Below are positions 32,361 to 41,214 of a DNA stretch of 64,000 nucleotides, piece after piece; position 1 is the first letter of the stretch, and each line of letters opens with the position of its first letter. Source of the DNA: Streptomyces regalis (GTDB lineage: Bacteria; Actinomycetota; Actinomycetes; Streptomycetales; Streptomycetaceae). The translations under genes and the position numbers were made by a program. A model generated the notes under the pieces. The model did not search any database. It worked only from the letters and a program-made list of their open reading frames with translations, and had not been told where the DNA came from. The stretch is taken from NCBI RefSeq assembly GCF_001509475.1, contig NZ_LLZG01000069.1, forward strand, positions 62,001-126,000. Direction: 5' to 3'.

Positions 32361-34655
32361 TCATGCTCGCCGACCTGCTTTTCTGCTGGGGGTCCGGGGG
32401 CCCGCGGCGGAGCCGCTGATGTCACAGTCCCCGGGAAAAAGCAGCACCGGTACGCCGTTGAGGACCGCATTGCCCGACAGGGGGTCGAGCATGCTGCCGT
32501 CGAGGAGCTGGTTGACGTTGACGCCGGGGGTGATGGAGGCGTGGCTCAGCCGGGTGCCGGGCCGGTTGTGTCCCCAGCCGTGCGGCAGGCTGACGACGCC
32601 CGGACGCACGCTGTCGGTGACCTCCGCGGGGGCGGTGACCTCTCCCCCGGCGCCCTTGACCCGCACGGGCGCCCCGTCCCGCACCCCGAGCCGCTCGGCG
32701 TCCTCGGGGTGGATGTGCAGGGTGCAGCGGTTGGTGCCGCCGGTGAGGGCGGGCACGTTGTGCATCCAGCTGTTGTTGGAGCGCAGATGCCGGCGGCCGA
32801 CGAGGACGAGTCCGTCGGGGCGCTCGCGCAGGGCCTCGCGCAGGCGGGGCAGGTCGTCGGCGAGGGGCTGGGGCAGCAGCTCGACCTTGCCGCTGACGGT
32901 CTTCAGCGGCTGCGGCAGCCGGGACTTCAGCGGGCCGAGGTCGATGCCGTGCGGATGCGCGAGCAGCTTGTCCAGGTTCAGCCCGTCGAGTCGTACGCCG
33001 AAGCCGTCGCCGTAGGGGCCGAGGCGCAGCATCATGTCGAGGCGCCGCTCGGGGCCGTTGACGCCGGTGAGCTGTGCGGCGAGTTCGTGGGGGTCACGCC
33101 CGTGGACGGTCGAGTGCGCTTCCTTGACGGCCTTGCCGAGGGTCTGGCCGATGACCAGGTCGTCGACCGCGGACGGATCGGCGCCGTGCATGCCGGTGGC
33201 AGCGAGGATCAGCCGGGCGAGGATCTCGGTCTCGGCCATGCGACCGGGCTCCAGCGGCACGGCGGGGCGGGTGTAGCGGACCTGGTTGCGGACGGCGAGG
33301 GTGTTGAAGGCGAAGTCGTGGTGCGGGCTCTGCGAGGGCGGGGGCGGCGGCAGCACGACGTGGGCGTGGCGCGAGGTCTCGTTGAGGTACGGGTCGACGC
33401 TGACCATGAAGTCGAGCGAGCCGAGGCCCTTGTCGAGGCGGTCGCCGTCGGGGGCCGACAGGACGGGGTTGGCGGCGACGGCGATGAGCGCCCGGATCGG
33501 CTCGCCCTCCGCGGTGGCGGTGTCGATCTCCTCGGCGAGCACGGACAGCGGCAGCTCGCCCTTCGCCTCGGGGTGCTGCCCGACCCGGGAGCGCCAGCGC
33601 CCGAGCGCGAAGCCGTGGCCGGGCCCGGCGGGGCGCGGCGTCCTGTCGGTGGCCGCCTGCGGGAAGAGGGCGCCGCCGGGGCGGTCGAGGTTGCCGGTGA
33701 GGATGTTCAGCACGTCGACCAGCCAGCTGGCCAACGTGCCGTGCGGGACGGTGCAGCTGCCGATACGGCCGTATACGGCGGCGGTGGGGGCGGCGGCGAG
33801 TTCGCGGGCGAGGGTGCGGATCGTGCCGGCGTCCACGTCGCAGGCGTCGGCGACCGCTTCGGGGGTGAAGTCCCGTACGGCGTCCCGGAGTTCGTCGAGC
33901 CCCTGGAGGTGCGGGGTCAGCTCCCGCGGATCGGCGAGGCCTTCCTCGAAGAGCGTGTACGCCATCGCGGCGAGCAGCAGCGCGTCCGTGCCGGGCCGGA
34001 TCGCGATGTGCCGGTCGGCGAGTTTCGCGGTGCGGGTGCGGCGCGGGTCGATGACGGTGAGGGTGCCGCCGCGGGCCTTGAGCGCCTTCAGCTTGCCGGG
34101 GAAGTCGGGGGCGGTGCACAGGCTGCCGTTGGACTCCAGGGGGTTGGCGCCGATGAGGAGCAGGTGGTCGGTGTGGTCCAGGTCCGGGACGGGGATCGCG
34201 TTGGCGTCGCCGTAGAGCAGGCCGCTGGAGACGTGCTTGGGCATCTGGTCGACCGTGGACGCGGTGAAGAGGCTGCGGGTGCGCAGGCCGGCGAGCAGGA
34301 CCGTCGGGTAGAGGGCGCCGGCCATGGTGTGCACGTTGGGGTTGCCGAGCACGACGCCCACCGAGTTCGGGCCGTACCGCTCGACGACCGGGCGGATACC
34401 GGCGGCGACCGCGTCGAAGGCCTCCTCCCAGGTGGCCTCGCGCAGCTCGCCGTCCTTGCGCACGAGCGGGGTGCGCAGCCGGTCGGGGTCGCCGTCGACG
34501 GCACCGAAGGAGGCGCCCTTGGGGCAGATGAACCCCCTGCTGAACACGTCGTCGCGGTCACCGCGGGCGCCGGTGACCTTCGTCCCCTCGATGGTGAGCG
34601 TCAGGCCGCAGGTGGCCTCGCACAGGGGGCAGATGCGCAGTGCGGTGCGGGACAC
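32361..34655 (-). CDS. Molybdopterin (bis-MGD) oxidoreductase, cytosolic, orphan
   Basis: The 764-residue enzyme starts at GTG 34655 with GGGAGG 5 bp upstream. Cysteines 9, 12, 16 and 44 (CPLCEATC...CPKG) bind a [4Fe-4S] cluster. The molybdopterin domains contain NPNVHTMAG, GANPLESN and the C-terminal cofactor domain with LPHGWGHNRPG and DPLSGNAVLNGVP. There is no twin-arginine signal, so it acts in the cytosol, unlike periplasmic formate or nitrate reductases. No electron-transfer subunit is adjacent. Reaction unknown; the assimilatory or BisC/FdhF-like type is likely. An ATACCGACCGGT palindrome sits 48 bp upstream. Confidence 0.92.
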   Translation of the reverse strand: MSRTALRICPLCEATCGLTLTIEGTKVTGARGDRDDVFSRGFICPKGASFGAVDGDPDRLRTPLVRKDGELREATWEEAFDAVAAGIRPVVERYGPNSVGVVLGNPNVHTMAGALYPTVLLAGLRTRSLFTASTVDQMPKHVSSGLLYGDANAIPVPDLDHTDHLLLIGANPLESNGSLCTAPDFPGKLKALKARGGTLTVIDPRRTRTAKLADRHIAIRPGTDALLLAAMAYTLFEEGLADPRELTPHLQGLDELRDAVRDFTPEAVADACDVDAGTIRTLARELAAAPTAAVYGRIGSCTVPHGTLASWLVDVLNILTGNLDRPGGALFPQAATDRTPRPAGPGHGFALGRWRSRVGQHPEAKGELPLSVLAEEIDTATAEGEPIRALIAVAANPVLSAPDGDRLDKGLGSLDFMVSVDPYLNETSRHAHVVLPPPPPSQSPHHDFAFNTLAVRNQVRYTRPAVPLEPGRMAETEILARLILAATGMHGADPSAVDDLVIGQTLGKAVKEAHSTVHGRDPHELAAQLTGVNGPERRLDMMLRLGPYGDGFGVRLDGLNLDKLLAHPHGIDLGPLKSRLPQPLKTVSGKVELLPQPLADDLPRLREALRERPDGLVLVGRRHLRSNNSWMHNVPALTGGTNRCTLHIHPEDAERLGVRDGAPVRVKGAGGEVTAPAEVTDSVRPGVVSLPHGWGHNRPGTRLSHASITPGVNVNQLLDGSMLDPLSGNAVLNGVPVLLFPGDCDISGSAAGPRTPSRKAGRRA

Positions 34656-34702
34656 GGGTCCTCCCGAGGTGGCGGCAGCGGTGACGCGCGGACTCCGCCG
34701 AG

Positions 34703-34719
34703 CATACCGACCGGTACGC
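34703..34719. promoter_or_regulatory. TetR-type operator upstream of molybdopterin oxidoreductase
   Basis: CATACCGACCGGTACGC keeps the core of the sites at 471 and 6107. It lies 48 bp before the GTG start and 61 bp after the end of a TetR gene that could bind it. Confidence 0.55.
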
Positions 34720-34779
34720 ACGGAGGGGAGTCCTCGCCGGTGACGAGGTCGGAAATTCGCGAGCCACCCGCCGACCGGG

Positions 34780-35394
34780 TCAGTCCAGCACCCGCGCCAG
34801 ATACGCCCGCAACAACTCCCGCGCCTCCTCGATGATCCGCTCGTCACCCTCCGGCGCCACCCGGAAGGCGAGGTGGACCAGGGTGTCGGCGGTCTCGACG
34901 GCGATGAGGAAGACGCGGCGCAGATCTTCGTCCGGCTCGCGGTCCAGGTAGCCGGAGAGCAGGTCGGTGAGGCGGTCGGCGACGCGATGGTTGGGTTCAC
35001 CGCGGGTTCCGACCGGGATCTGGTTGCCGAAGTCGACGAGGGAGAAGCCGGGCGCGGTGCGCTTCATGGCGAGGTACTCGTCGAGCACGGCATCCATCGC
35101 CACCCGCCAGCCTCCGTCCCCGGCCTCCTTCAGGCGCTCGGCGACACGGGCGGTGTAGCGCTCGAGGTTGCGCTGGGCGAGGGCGTCGGCCATCTGGCGT
35201 TTGTTGCCGAAGAAGCGGTAGACCGAGCCGATGGGAACGCCCGCGCGCTGGGCGACGGCCCGCGTGCTCAGGTCGTCGTAGCCGACCTCGTCGAGGAGGT
35301 CGGCGCAGGCGTCGAGGATCCTGGTGAGCCGTTCGGCGCTGCGCCGCTGCACGGGCGCCCGGCGAAGCGATTCTGGGTGGGGCACGGTCTTCAT
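34780..35394 (-). CDS. TetR-family regulator downstream of lipoprotein gene
   Basis: The 204-residue protein has a TetR helix-turn-helix at 21-67 (RILDACADLLDEVGYDDLST and VPIGSVYRFFGNKRQMADAL). The C-terminal domain ends EEARELLRAYLARVLD. ATG 35394 lies after AAAGG and overlaps the stop of the lipoprotein gene by 4 bp (ATGA), so it is translationally coupled. It lies 125 bp upstream of the molybdopterin oxidoreductase and is its likely repressor. A longer frame to 35562 lacks a start signal and enters the lipoprotein gene. Confidence 0.86.
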   Translation of the reverse strand: MKTVPHPESLRRAPVQRRSAERLTRILDACADLLDEVGYDDLSTRAVAQRAGVPIGSVYRFFGNKRQMADALAQRNLERYTARVAERLKEAGDGGWRVAMDAVLDEYLAMKRTAPGFSLVDFGNQIPVGTRGEPNHRVADRLTDLLSGYLDREPDEDLRRVFLIAVETADTLVHLAFRVAPEGDERIIEEARELLRAYLARVLD

Positions 35395-36014
35395 GATGCC
35401 TTTCCGCCTCGGTCCGGTGAACCTCGCCCCCCTGTACGGAGCCCGGCGCCCGGCGCACTCGGTGCCGCGGTGGACGCGGTCGACGTCGGCGTCACGGTCG
35501 CCGGGGCCTTTGATGACGTGATGTCGGCCGTGCGCTCGACGGGGTCGCCGTCCACCGCCCACACCGTGCCGTCGTCGGCGTACAGGCGGACGGTGACCTT
35601 GTGCGTGCCGCGCGGGACGAGGTCGGCCGGGAGGCGGTACTCGGGGGTGCGCAGCCCGGTGACGGGACGGCCGTCCACGAAGAGGTACGCGAACCCGCGG
35701 CCGGCCACCGCCTGCGCCTTCGTACCGGCGGGCGAGAAGCGGAAGCCGCGGACGGTCAGCCGTACGTCCCAGCTGCCGTCGCCGCCGTCCGGGTCCGGCT
35801 GCACCTCGATGCCGACCTCGGGCGCGCTGCCCTCGTCCACCTCGCGGTAGTGCCGTCCGTCGTCGTCGGTGTCGTCGAGGATCTTGCCCACCGGTGAGGG
35901 CGACGCCCCGCTCTCCCCCTGTTTCCGGGCATCACTGGAGCCGCAGCCCACGGATCCGGTCAGCAGCAGGACACAGACCGCGAGCGCGGCGAGCAGGTTC
36001 CGCGTCCACGACAT
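35391..36014 (-). CDS. Secreted lipoprotein, uncharacterised
   Basis: The 207-residue protein has a lipoprotein signal with lipobox LTGSVGC (Cys24), a charged Asp-rich linker and a compact beta-type domain (about 60-155). That domain includes FRFSPAGTKAQAVAGRGFAY and the tail TSSKAPATVTPTSTASTAAP. I do not recognise the domain. The C-terminal 40 residues are low complexity (Thr, Ala, Ser, Gly). It is first in an operon with the TetR gene. Role unknown. Confidence 0.83.
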   Translation of the reverse strand: MSWTRNLLAALAVCVLLLTGSVGCGSSDARKQGESGASPSPVGKILDDTDDDGRHYREVDEGSAPEVGIEVQPDPDGGDGSWDVRLTVRGFRFSPAGTKAQAVAGRGFAYLFVDGRPVTGLRTPEYRLPADLVPRGTHKVTVRLYADDGTVWAVDGDPVERTADITSSKAPATVTPTSTASTAAPSAPGAGLRTGGRGSPDRGGKAS

Positions 36015-36174
36015 GCCGGGAGACTAGAACACCGGTCCGACAGCCGGATCCCCCTGAAGTCTGGTTGGCGTCCGGTTCTCGTCGTACCTCCCAAGGAGGA
36101 TCAGCGGATCTCTTGCGCTCACGAAACCGCAATCCTACGGTGGTGCATAGGAATCAGATCTCAAGGGAGCGATC

Positions 36175-37494
36175 ATGAGCGGGGACGCGCGGAAGACCGC
36201 GGAAGGGCTGACCTACCTCTCCGGTTTCGGCAACGAGCACAGCTCGGAGGCGGTGCCCGGCGCCCTTCCCGAGGGCCGCAACTCACCCCAGCGCGCACCG
36301 CTGGGCCTGTACGCCGAGCAGCTGAGCGGTTCGGCGTTCACCGAGCCGAGGGACCACAACCGCCGCTCGTGGCTGTACCGCATCCGCCCGTCGGCCGCCC
36401 ACCCGGCGTTCACGCGCACGGACAACGGCGCGATCCGTACGGCCCCCTTCACTCAGTCCGTGCCGGACCCGAACCGTCTGCGCTGGAACCCCCTGCCCGA
36501 GCCCGCGCCCGCGACCGACTTCCTCGCCGGCCTGTGGACCCTGGGCGGCAACGGCGACGCGACCCAGCGCGCCGGGATGGCCGTGCACCTGTATCACGCC
36601 AACTCCTCCATGGACCGCGTCTTCAGCGACGCGGACGGCGAGCTGCTGATCGTGCCGGAGCGCGGCGGGCTACTGCTGCACACGGAGTTCGGGCTGCTGC
36701 ATGTGGAGCCGGGACATGTGGCGCTGGTTCCACGTGGGGTGCGCTTCCGTGTGGAGCTGTTGGATGCCTCTGCGCGCGGTTATGTGTGCGAGAACTATGG
36801 GGCCCCCTTCCAGCTCCCCGACCTCGGCCCGATCGGCGCCAACGGCCTCGCGAACGCCCGGGACTTCATGGCGCCGGTCGCCGCGTACGAGGACGTCGAG
36901 GGCCCGGTGGAGGTGGTGAACAAGTTCTGCGGCAACCTCTGGACGGCCACCTACGACCACTCACCGCTCGACGTGGTCGCCTGGCACGGCAACCATGTGC
37001 CGTACGTCTATGACCTGCGCCGTTTCAATGTGATCGGCACCATCTCCTACGACCATCCCGACCCGTCGATCTTCACGGTGCTGACATCCCCGTCCGACAC
37101 CCCGGGCCTGGCCGGCGTCGACTTCGTGGTCTTCGCGCCGCGCTGGCTGGTGGGCGAGGACACCTTCCGGCCGCCGTACTTCCACCGGAACGTGATGAGC
37201 GAGTACATGGGCCTCATCGAGGGCGCCTACGACGCGAAGACCGCGGGTCCCGGGGGCTTTGTGCCGGGCGGTGGCTCGCTGCACAACATGATGTCGGCGC
37301 ACGGCCCGGACCGGGAGACGTTCGACAAGGCGAGTGCCGCCGACCTGAAGCCGCACAAGGTCGACGACGGCCTTGCGTTCATGTTCGAGACGCGGTGGCC
37401 GGTGACGCTCACCCCGCACGCGGGCCGCCCCGAGCACCTGCAACAGCGCTACGACGACGTCTGGCAGGGCCTGGAGCGGCACTTCCGCCCCTAG
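36175..37494 (+). CDS. hmgA: Homogentisate 1,2-dioxygenase
   Basis: The 439-residue non-haem Fe(II) enzyme opens with [20 protein letters not shown] and keeps the whole family pattern: [50 protein letters not shown], and the iron-binding [20 protein letters not shown] near 331-350 (His and Glu). The second histidine region is [18 protein letters not shown] near 360. It opens the homogentisate ring to maleylacetoacetate in phenylalanine and tyrosine catabolism. AAGGGAG precedes the ATG. The usual partners fahA and maiA are not in this window. A terminator follows, then a GntR regulator that may control it. Confidence 0.97.
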   Translation: MSGDARKTAEGLTYLSGFGNEHSSEAVPGALPEGRNSPQRAPLGLYAEQLSGSAFTEPRDHNRRSWLYRIRPSAAHPAFTRTDNGAIRTAPFTQSVPDPNRLRWNPLPEPAPATDFLAGLWTLGGNGDATQRAGMAVHLYHANSSMDRVFSDADGELLIVPERGGLLLHTEFGLLHVEPGHVALVPRGVRFRVELLDASARGYVCENYGAPFQLPDLGPIGANGLANARDFMAPVAAYEDVEGPVEVVNKFCGNLWTATYDHSPLDVVAWHGNHVPYVYDLRRFNVIGTISYDHPDPSIFTVLTSPSDTPGLAGVDFVVFAPRWLVGEDTFRPPYFHRNVMSEYMGLIEGAYDAKTAGPGGFVPGGGSLHNMMSAHGPDRETFDKASAADLKPHKVDDGLAFMFETRWPVTLTPHAGRPEHLQQRYDDVWQGLERHFRP

Positions 37495-37545
37495 GGCCTG
37501 TTCTGAGTTCCCCGCCTGCGCCCCGACGCCCGGCAGAACAGGCCC
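37494..37545 (+). terminator. Terminator after hmgA
   Basis: GGGCCTGTTCTG (37494-37505, starting in the stop codon) pairs perfectly with CAGAACAGGCCC (37534-37545) across 28 bases that themselves include GC-rich folding potential. Confidence 0.8.
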
Positions 37546-37580
37546 TTGCACTGAAGATCCCCGACCGGTACGGATGGCCC

Positions 37581-38330
37581 GTGACCTCCTTCGCCCCGGA
37601 CTCGATCGTCCTGAACCGCAAGCTGCCGCTCTGGTACCAGGTGTCGCAGTCGCTGCGCGCCTCGATACTGGGCCGCCGGCCGCAGGACCCGCTGCGCCTG
37701 CCCACCGAGGAGCAGCTGGCCGGGCACTACGGCGTGAGTGTGCTGACCATGCGGCAGGCGCTGAAGGAGCTGGAGGACGAGGGCCTGATCACGCGCCACC
37801 GCAGACGCGGCACGTTCATCGAGCCGGATGTCCGCCGGGGCACCCCCGTGCGGCTGCTCGGCTCGGTGGACGCGATCGTGGCCCAGCAGTCCGGCATGGC
37901 GACCGAGCTGCTGGACCACGGCAAGGCGCCGGTCCCGGCCGAACTCGCCGAGTGCTTCCCGGACGTCGACGAGGTGGCGACGTACCACCGCCTGCGCAGC
38001 GACGAGAAGACGGGCGAGCCGACCAACCACGCCCGCAACTACGTCCGCCCCGAACTCGCCGCGCGCATCGACCTGGAGGACCTGGCCCGCTGGCCGATGA
38101 CGAAGGTGCTGCGGGACGTCGTCGGGGCGGACATCAGCCGCATCACGGACACGGTCGAGGCCCGTCTGGCCGACCCGGAGACGGCACGGTTGCTCCAAGT
38201 CCCGCTGCTCAGCCCGATCCTGCACTACACGGGCGTGACGTACGACACGGGCGGCCGGGTGCTGGACGCGGCGGTCATCCAGTACCGGGGCGACCGCTTC
38301 TCCTTCACGGTGACGTTGGAAGCCACCTGA
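37581..38330 (+). CDS. GntR-family regulator, HutC subfamily
   Basis: The 249-residue protein has a winged helix at about 15-75 (LWYQVSQSLRASI, then RLPTEEQLAGHYGVSVLTMRQALKEL and RRRGTFIEP). A UTRA effector domain from 85 includes ARNYVRPELAARIDLEDL and ends VIQYRGDRFSFTVTLEAT. UTRA domains bind small organic acids or sugars. GTG 37581 is the start that opens the conserved VTSFAPDSIV segment; the ribosome site is weak. It is 87 bp after hmgA, so regulation of tyrosine catabolism is plausible. Confidence 0.88.
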   Translation: MTSFAPDSIVLNRKLPLWYQVSQSLRASILGRRPQDPLRLPTEEQLAGHYGVSVLTMRQALKELEDEGLITRHRRRGTFIEPDVRRGTPVRLLGSVDAIVAQQSGMATELLDHGKAPVPAELAECFPDVDEVATYHRLRSDEKTGEPTNHARNYVRPELAARIDLEDLARWPMTKVLRDVVGADISRITDTVEARLADPETARLLQVPLLSPILHYTGVTYDTGGRVLDAAVIQYRGDRFSFTVTLEAT

Positions 38331-38356
38331 CCCGGCTGTCGTTGCCAGGCTTTACG

Positions 38357-39499
38357 ATGCCCAGCGTGACGCACGACGACGCTCCGCTGCTGGCGGACCT
38401 CATGCCGTGGTCCGTCGCACCGCCGCGGCTCGGCCGGGGGTGGCCGACGGGCCCCGACGCGGCGTCCCTGAAGGCCCGCTGGGACGCGTTCGTGAAGGCC
38501 GAGGGCCCGGACCGGGAGACGCTGCTGGAGCCGACGCGCTCCCGCACCCTGCATTCCGCGGTCGGACAGCTGCCCGGCCGGTCCACCGGCACGGAGAAAC
38601 TGATCCGGGCCTCGGGCCCCTGCCCGGAGCCGGTACGCGCCCTGCACGCGCCGTTCGACGAACAGTGGCTGATCCCGGACCACCGCCTGATCGACGCGGC
38701 CCGCCCCGAGCTGTGGCGGGTGGCGGACGAGCACCAGGTCTTCGTCCTGGAGATGCCGGAGTCGCCCCTGCTGGCGACCTCCCTGCTTCCGCTGGTCCGC
38801 CCGGCCCGCATCCGCCCGCTGTACCGCCGCCCGGGCGGCACGGAACCCAACCTGGCGCCGGGCCTCCTGGAACACCTCCGGGACTGGCTCGACGGACCGG
38901 TGGAGCCGCTGGACGTCCTCGCCTGGACGCTGACGGCCGTACGCCCGGACCTCACCGTCCCCCTCACCGGCGACCCCGGACTCTGGTCCCGCGGCGTGGA
39001 GTCGGGCCACCGCGCCCTGTGGCTGATGCGCCGCAACGGCGACCGCCCGAAGCTCCCCGGCGGCCGCCGCCCGTACGTCCGCGCGCCACTCCCCTCCCGT
39101 CCGCTCACCCTCGAGTACGACCGCGACGAGGAAGCCCTGCTGCTGGACGAGGGCCGCATCTCACCGGTCCCCCCTCAGGCCTGGGACTTCGAGGTGGCCG
39201 GCGTGAGGGTCCTTCAGCAGTGGTTCACCGCTCGTGTCACGGAGCCCGAGCCGGGCACCCTGGCGGCGATCCGCCCGGTGACCTGGCCGCAGGCGTGGAC
39301 GTCGGAACTGCTGGAGCTGATCACAGTCCTGGCCTTGCTGGCGGAACTCCAGCCGATCCACGAAGACTTGACGTCCACCATCACGGCAACCGACCTCCGC
39401 AAGGCCAAAGTCCTGCCGGTCCCGAAGTCGGCCCGCAGGCCGGCGTCGGTGCTGGACGGGCACGAGGAGGGGCCGGAGGGGCAACTCGCGCTGATCTAA
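38357..39499 (+). CDS. Stand-alone type ISP restriction-modification C-terminal specificity domain protein
   Basis: The 380-residue protein resembles the C-terminal specificity domain (Type_ISP_C) of type ISP restriction enzymes of the LlaBIII type, with motifs PLTGDPGLWSRGVESGHRALWLM, AWDFEVAGVRVLQQWF and VTWPQAWTSELLELITVLALLAEL. It has no helicase, nuclease or methyltransferase motif. In full enzymes the domain recognises DNA. ATG 38357 lies 27 bp after the GntR gene. Its last 4 bp overlap the end of the convergent TetR gene. Whether it binds DNA is unknown; assignment is by motif recognition. Confidence 0.75.
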   Translation: MPSVTHDDAPLLADLMPWSVAPPRLGRGWPTGPDAASLKARWDAFVKAEGPDRETLLEPTRSRTLHSAVGQLPGRSTGTEKLIRASGPCPEPVRALHAPFDEQWLIPDHRLIDAARPELWRVADEHQVFVLEMPESPLLATSLLPLVRPARIRPLYRRPGGTEPNLAPGLLEHLRDWLDGPVEPLDVLAWTLTAVRPDLTVPLTGDPGLWSRGVESGHRALWLMRRNGDRPKLPGGRRPYVRAPLPSRPLTLEYDRDEEALLLDEGRISPVPPQAWDFEVAGVRVLQQWFTARVTEPEPGTLAAIRPVTWPQAWTSELLELITVLALLAELQPIHEDLTSTITATDLRKAKVLPVPKSARRPASVLDGHEEGPEGQLALI

Positions 39500-40212
39500 C
39501 GCAGGTCGGGGTCGAAGGCGTCCAGCACCCGTTCGAGCGCCCGTGTGAACACCGCCTCCAGATCGATCGGCCCGCTGCCCTCCATGAAGGCCGCGGCGAG
39601 GCGCGGATACGCGCCGGTGGCGACCTGGCTGCCCAGGTAGGCGATGCGGACCGCGTTCTCCTCCTCCTCGGACCAGGGCATGGAACGGGTGCGCTCGGCG
39701 GTGGCGATCTCGTTCGCGGTGTACGTCGTCACAACGCCGTTGAGCAGCGCGACCAGCTCCATTTTCACGCTGTACGGAACGTCGAGCGGTTCGAGACAGG
39801 CCAGGCAGTGCTCCAGGTAGCGCAGGGTGTTGGGACTGAAGCCGTACACCCCTGACATCAGCCGCGGCACCCAGGTGTGCCGGTGCATGATCGCGCGGGT
39901 CTCCTCCGCGTTGCGGATCATGTCGGCGCGCCAGTCGCCCGAGGGCTCGCGGATCTCGTGCTCGGCGCCCACCGCGTCGATCATCAGCTCGTGCAGGTCC
40001 TCCTTACGGGGGACGTAGTTGTACAGCGACATCGTCCCGCAGCCCAGCTCGCCCGCGACATGCCGCATGGACACGGCATCCAGCCCGCCGGTGTCGGCGA
40101 TCCGCACGGCCGCGGCCGCGATGTCCGCACGCGTGAACGCGGGCCTGGGGCCCCGCCCGGTCCGCTCGGGACGTGCCCAGATCACTTGGGGTTCGGCCGC
40201 CTTGCCCGCCAT
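39496..40212 (-). CDS. TetR-family regulator of the DrrAB-like exporter
   Basis: The 238-residue protein has a TetR helix-turn-helix at about 26-72 (ADIAAAAVRIADTGGLDAVS and GCGTMSLYNYVPRKEDLHEL). A TetR_C-like domain follows (DVPYSVKMELVALLNGVVTTY). It diverges from the ABC exporter genes across a region with two palindromes, so it should repress itself and the exporter until a drug-like ligand binds. It overlaps the convergent gene's stop by 4 bp. Confidence 0.9.
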   Translation of the reverse strand: MAGKAAEPQVIWARPERTGRGPRPAFTRADIAAAAVRIADTGGLDAVSMRHVAGELGCGTMSLYNYVPRKEDLHELMIDAVGAEHEIREPSGDWRADMIRNAEETRAIMHRHTWVPRLMSGVYGFSPNTLRYLEHCLACLEPLDVPYSVKMELVALLNGVVTTYTANEIATAERTRSMPWSEEEENAVRIAYLGSQVATGAYPRLAAAFMEGSGPIDLEAVFTRALERVLDAFDPDLR

Positions 40213-40240
40213 CGATCATCACCTCGGCCACCATCCTAGT

Positions 40241-40300
40241 TACGTACAGCGTACGTAGTGCGCTATGGTCGACCCATGACTTCTACGTACGCTGTACTTA
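40241..40300. promoter_or_regulatory. Two operators for the exporter regulator, one inside the ABC gene start
   Basis: TACGTACAGCGTACGTA (40241-40257) is a perfect 7-bp palindrome with a 3-bp spacer. TACGTACGCTGTACTTA (40284-40300) is its near reverse complement, with arms matching at 6 of 7. The first is 28 bp from the TetR start. The second covers codons 3-9 of the ABC ATPase gene. Confidence 0.8.
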
Positions 40301-41214
40301 GTGAGGGCCTGGAAAAGCGCTTCGGCGATGTCCACGCCCTGCGGGGACTGGATCTCGCCGTGGCGCAGGGCACCGCCTGCGGGCTCCTCGGGCCCAACGG
40401 TGCGGGCAAGACCACGGCCGTACGCCTGCTGACCACGCTCCTGCGCCCGGACGCCGGCTCGGCGCGGGTCGCCGGGCACGATCTGCTCCGCGAGCCGGCT
40501 GCCGTCCGGCGGCGGATCGGCGTCACCGGCCAGTACGCCTCGGTCGACGGCGACCTCACCGGCCGCCAGAACCTGCGGCTGTTCGCCCGGCTGCACCGGG
40601 TGCGCGGTCCGGCCGAGCGGGCCGACGAGCTCCTGGAGCGCTTCGGGCTGGCCGAGGCGGCGGACCGGCCGGCGTCCACGTACTCGGGCGGGATGCGGCG
40701 GCGTCTGGACCTCGCGGCGAGTCTCGTCCGCCGTCCCGACGTGCTGTTCCTGGACGAGCCCACCACCGGCCTCGACCCGGGCAGCCGCAACCGGATCTGG
40801 GATGCCGTACGGGAGCTGACCGCAGACGGCACCACCGTGCTGCTGACCACGCAGTACCTGGAAGAGGCCGACCAACTGGCCGACGACATCGCCCTGGTGA
40901 ACCAGGGGCGGGTCGCACACACGGGTTCGCCGGCCCAGTTCAAGGCGGTCATCGGCGCGCAAGTCGAGGTCGTCGTCACCGAGGCCGACGTGATGGTGAA
41001 GGCGGCGGCCGTACTCGATCAACTCACGGGCGCCGAGCCGTCGTTCGACCACGAGCGACGGGCCGTCGGCGCGGTCACCCGGGACGTCACGCTCACTCTC
41101 CCCCGCCTGGTGCGCGAACTGGACGCCGCGGGCGTGCCGTTGCTCGACGCGAGTCTCAAACCACCGACGCTCGACGATGTGTTCCTGCGACTGACCGAGG
41201 AGCGTGCGGCATGA
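40276..41214 (+). CDS. DrrA-like ABC exporter ATPase
   Basis: The 312-residue ATPase has Walker A GPNGAGKTT at 39-47, signature YSGGMRRRLDLA near 137, Walker B VLFLDEPTTGLD near 155 and switch TTQYLEEADQLAD near 195. The C-terminal 80 residues are the DUF4162-type extension of the daunorubicin resistance subfamily. The start ATG at 40276 has no clear ribosome site and lies between the two operators; the message may be leaderless. Stop overlaps the permease start (ATGA). It powers efflux of a hydrophobic drug or lipid. Confidence 0.92.
   Translation: MTSTYAVLSEGLEKRFGDVHALRGLDLAVAQGTACGLLGPNGAGKTTAVRLLTTLLRPDAGSARVAGHDLLREPAAVRRRIGVTGQYASVDGDLTGRQNLRLFARLHRVRGPAERADELLERFGLAEAADRPASTYSGGMRRRLDLAASLVRRPDVLFLDEPTTGLDPGSRNRIWDAVRELTADGTTVLLTTQYLEEADQLADDIALVNQGRVAHTGSPAQFKAVIGAQVEVVVTEADVMVKAAAVLDQLTGAEPSFDHERRAVGAVTRDVTLTLPRLVRELDAAGVPLLDASLKPPTLDDVFLRLTEERAA

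Noticed and set aside
32256..34835. 859-codon plus-strand frame opposite the molybdopterin oxidoreductase
   Set aside because: No motif; the minus frame has the Fe-S and cofactor motifs and a good ribosome site.
38357..39499. Annotation of this protein as a DNA methyltransferase
   Set aside because: No SAM-binding FxGxG or catalytic NPPY/DPPY motif is present; only the specificity-domain-like sequence is seen.
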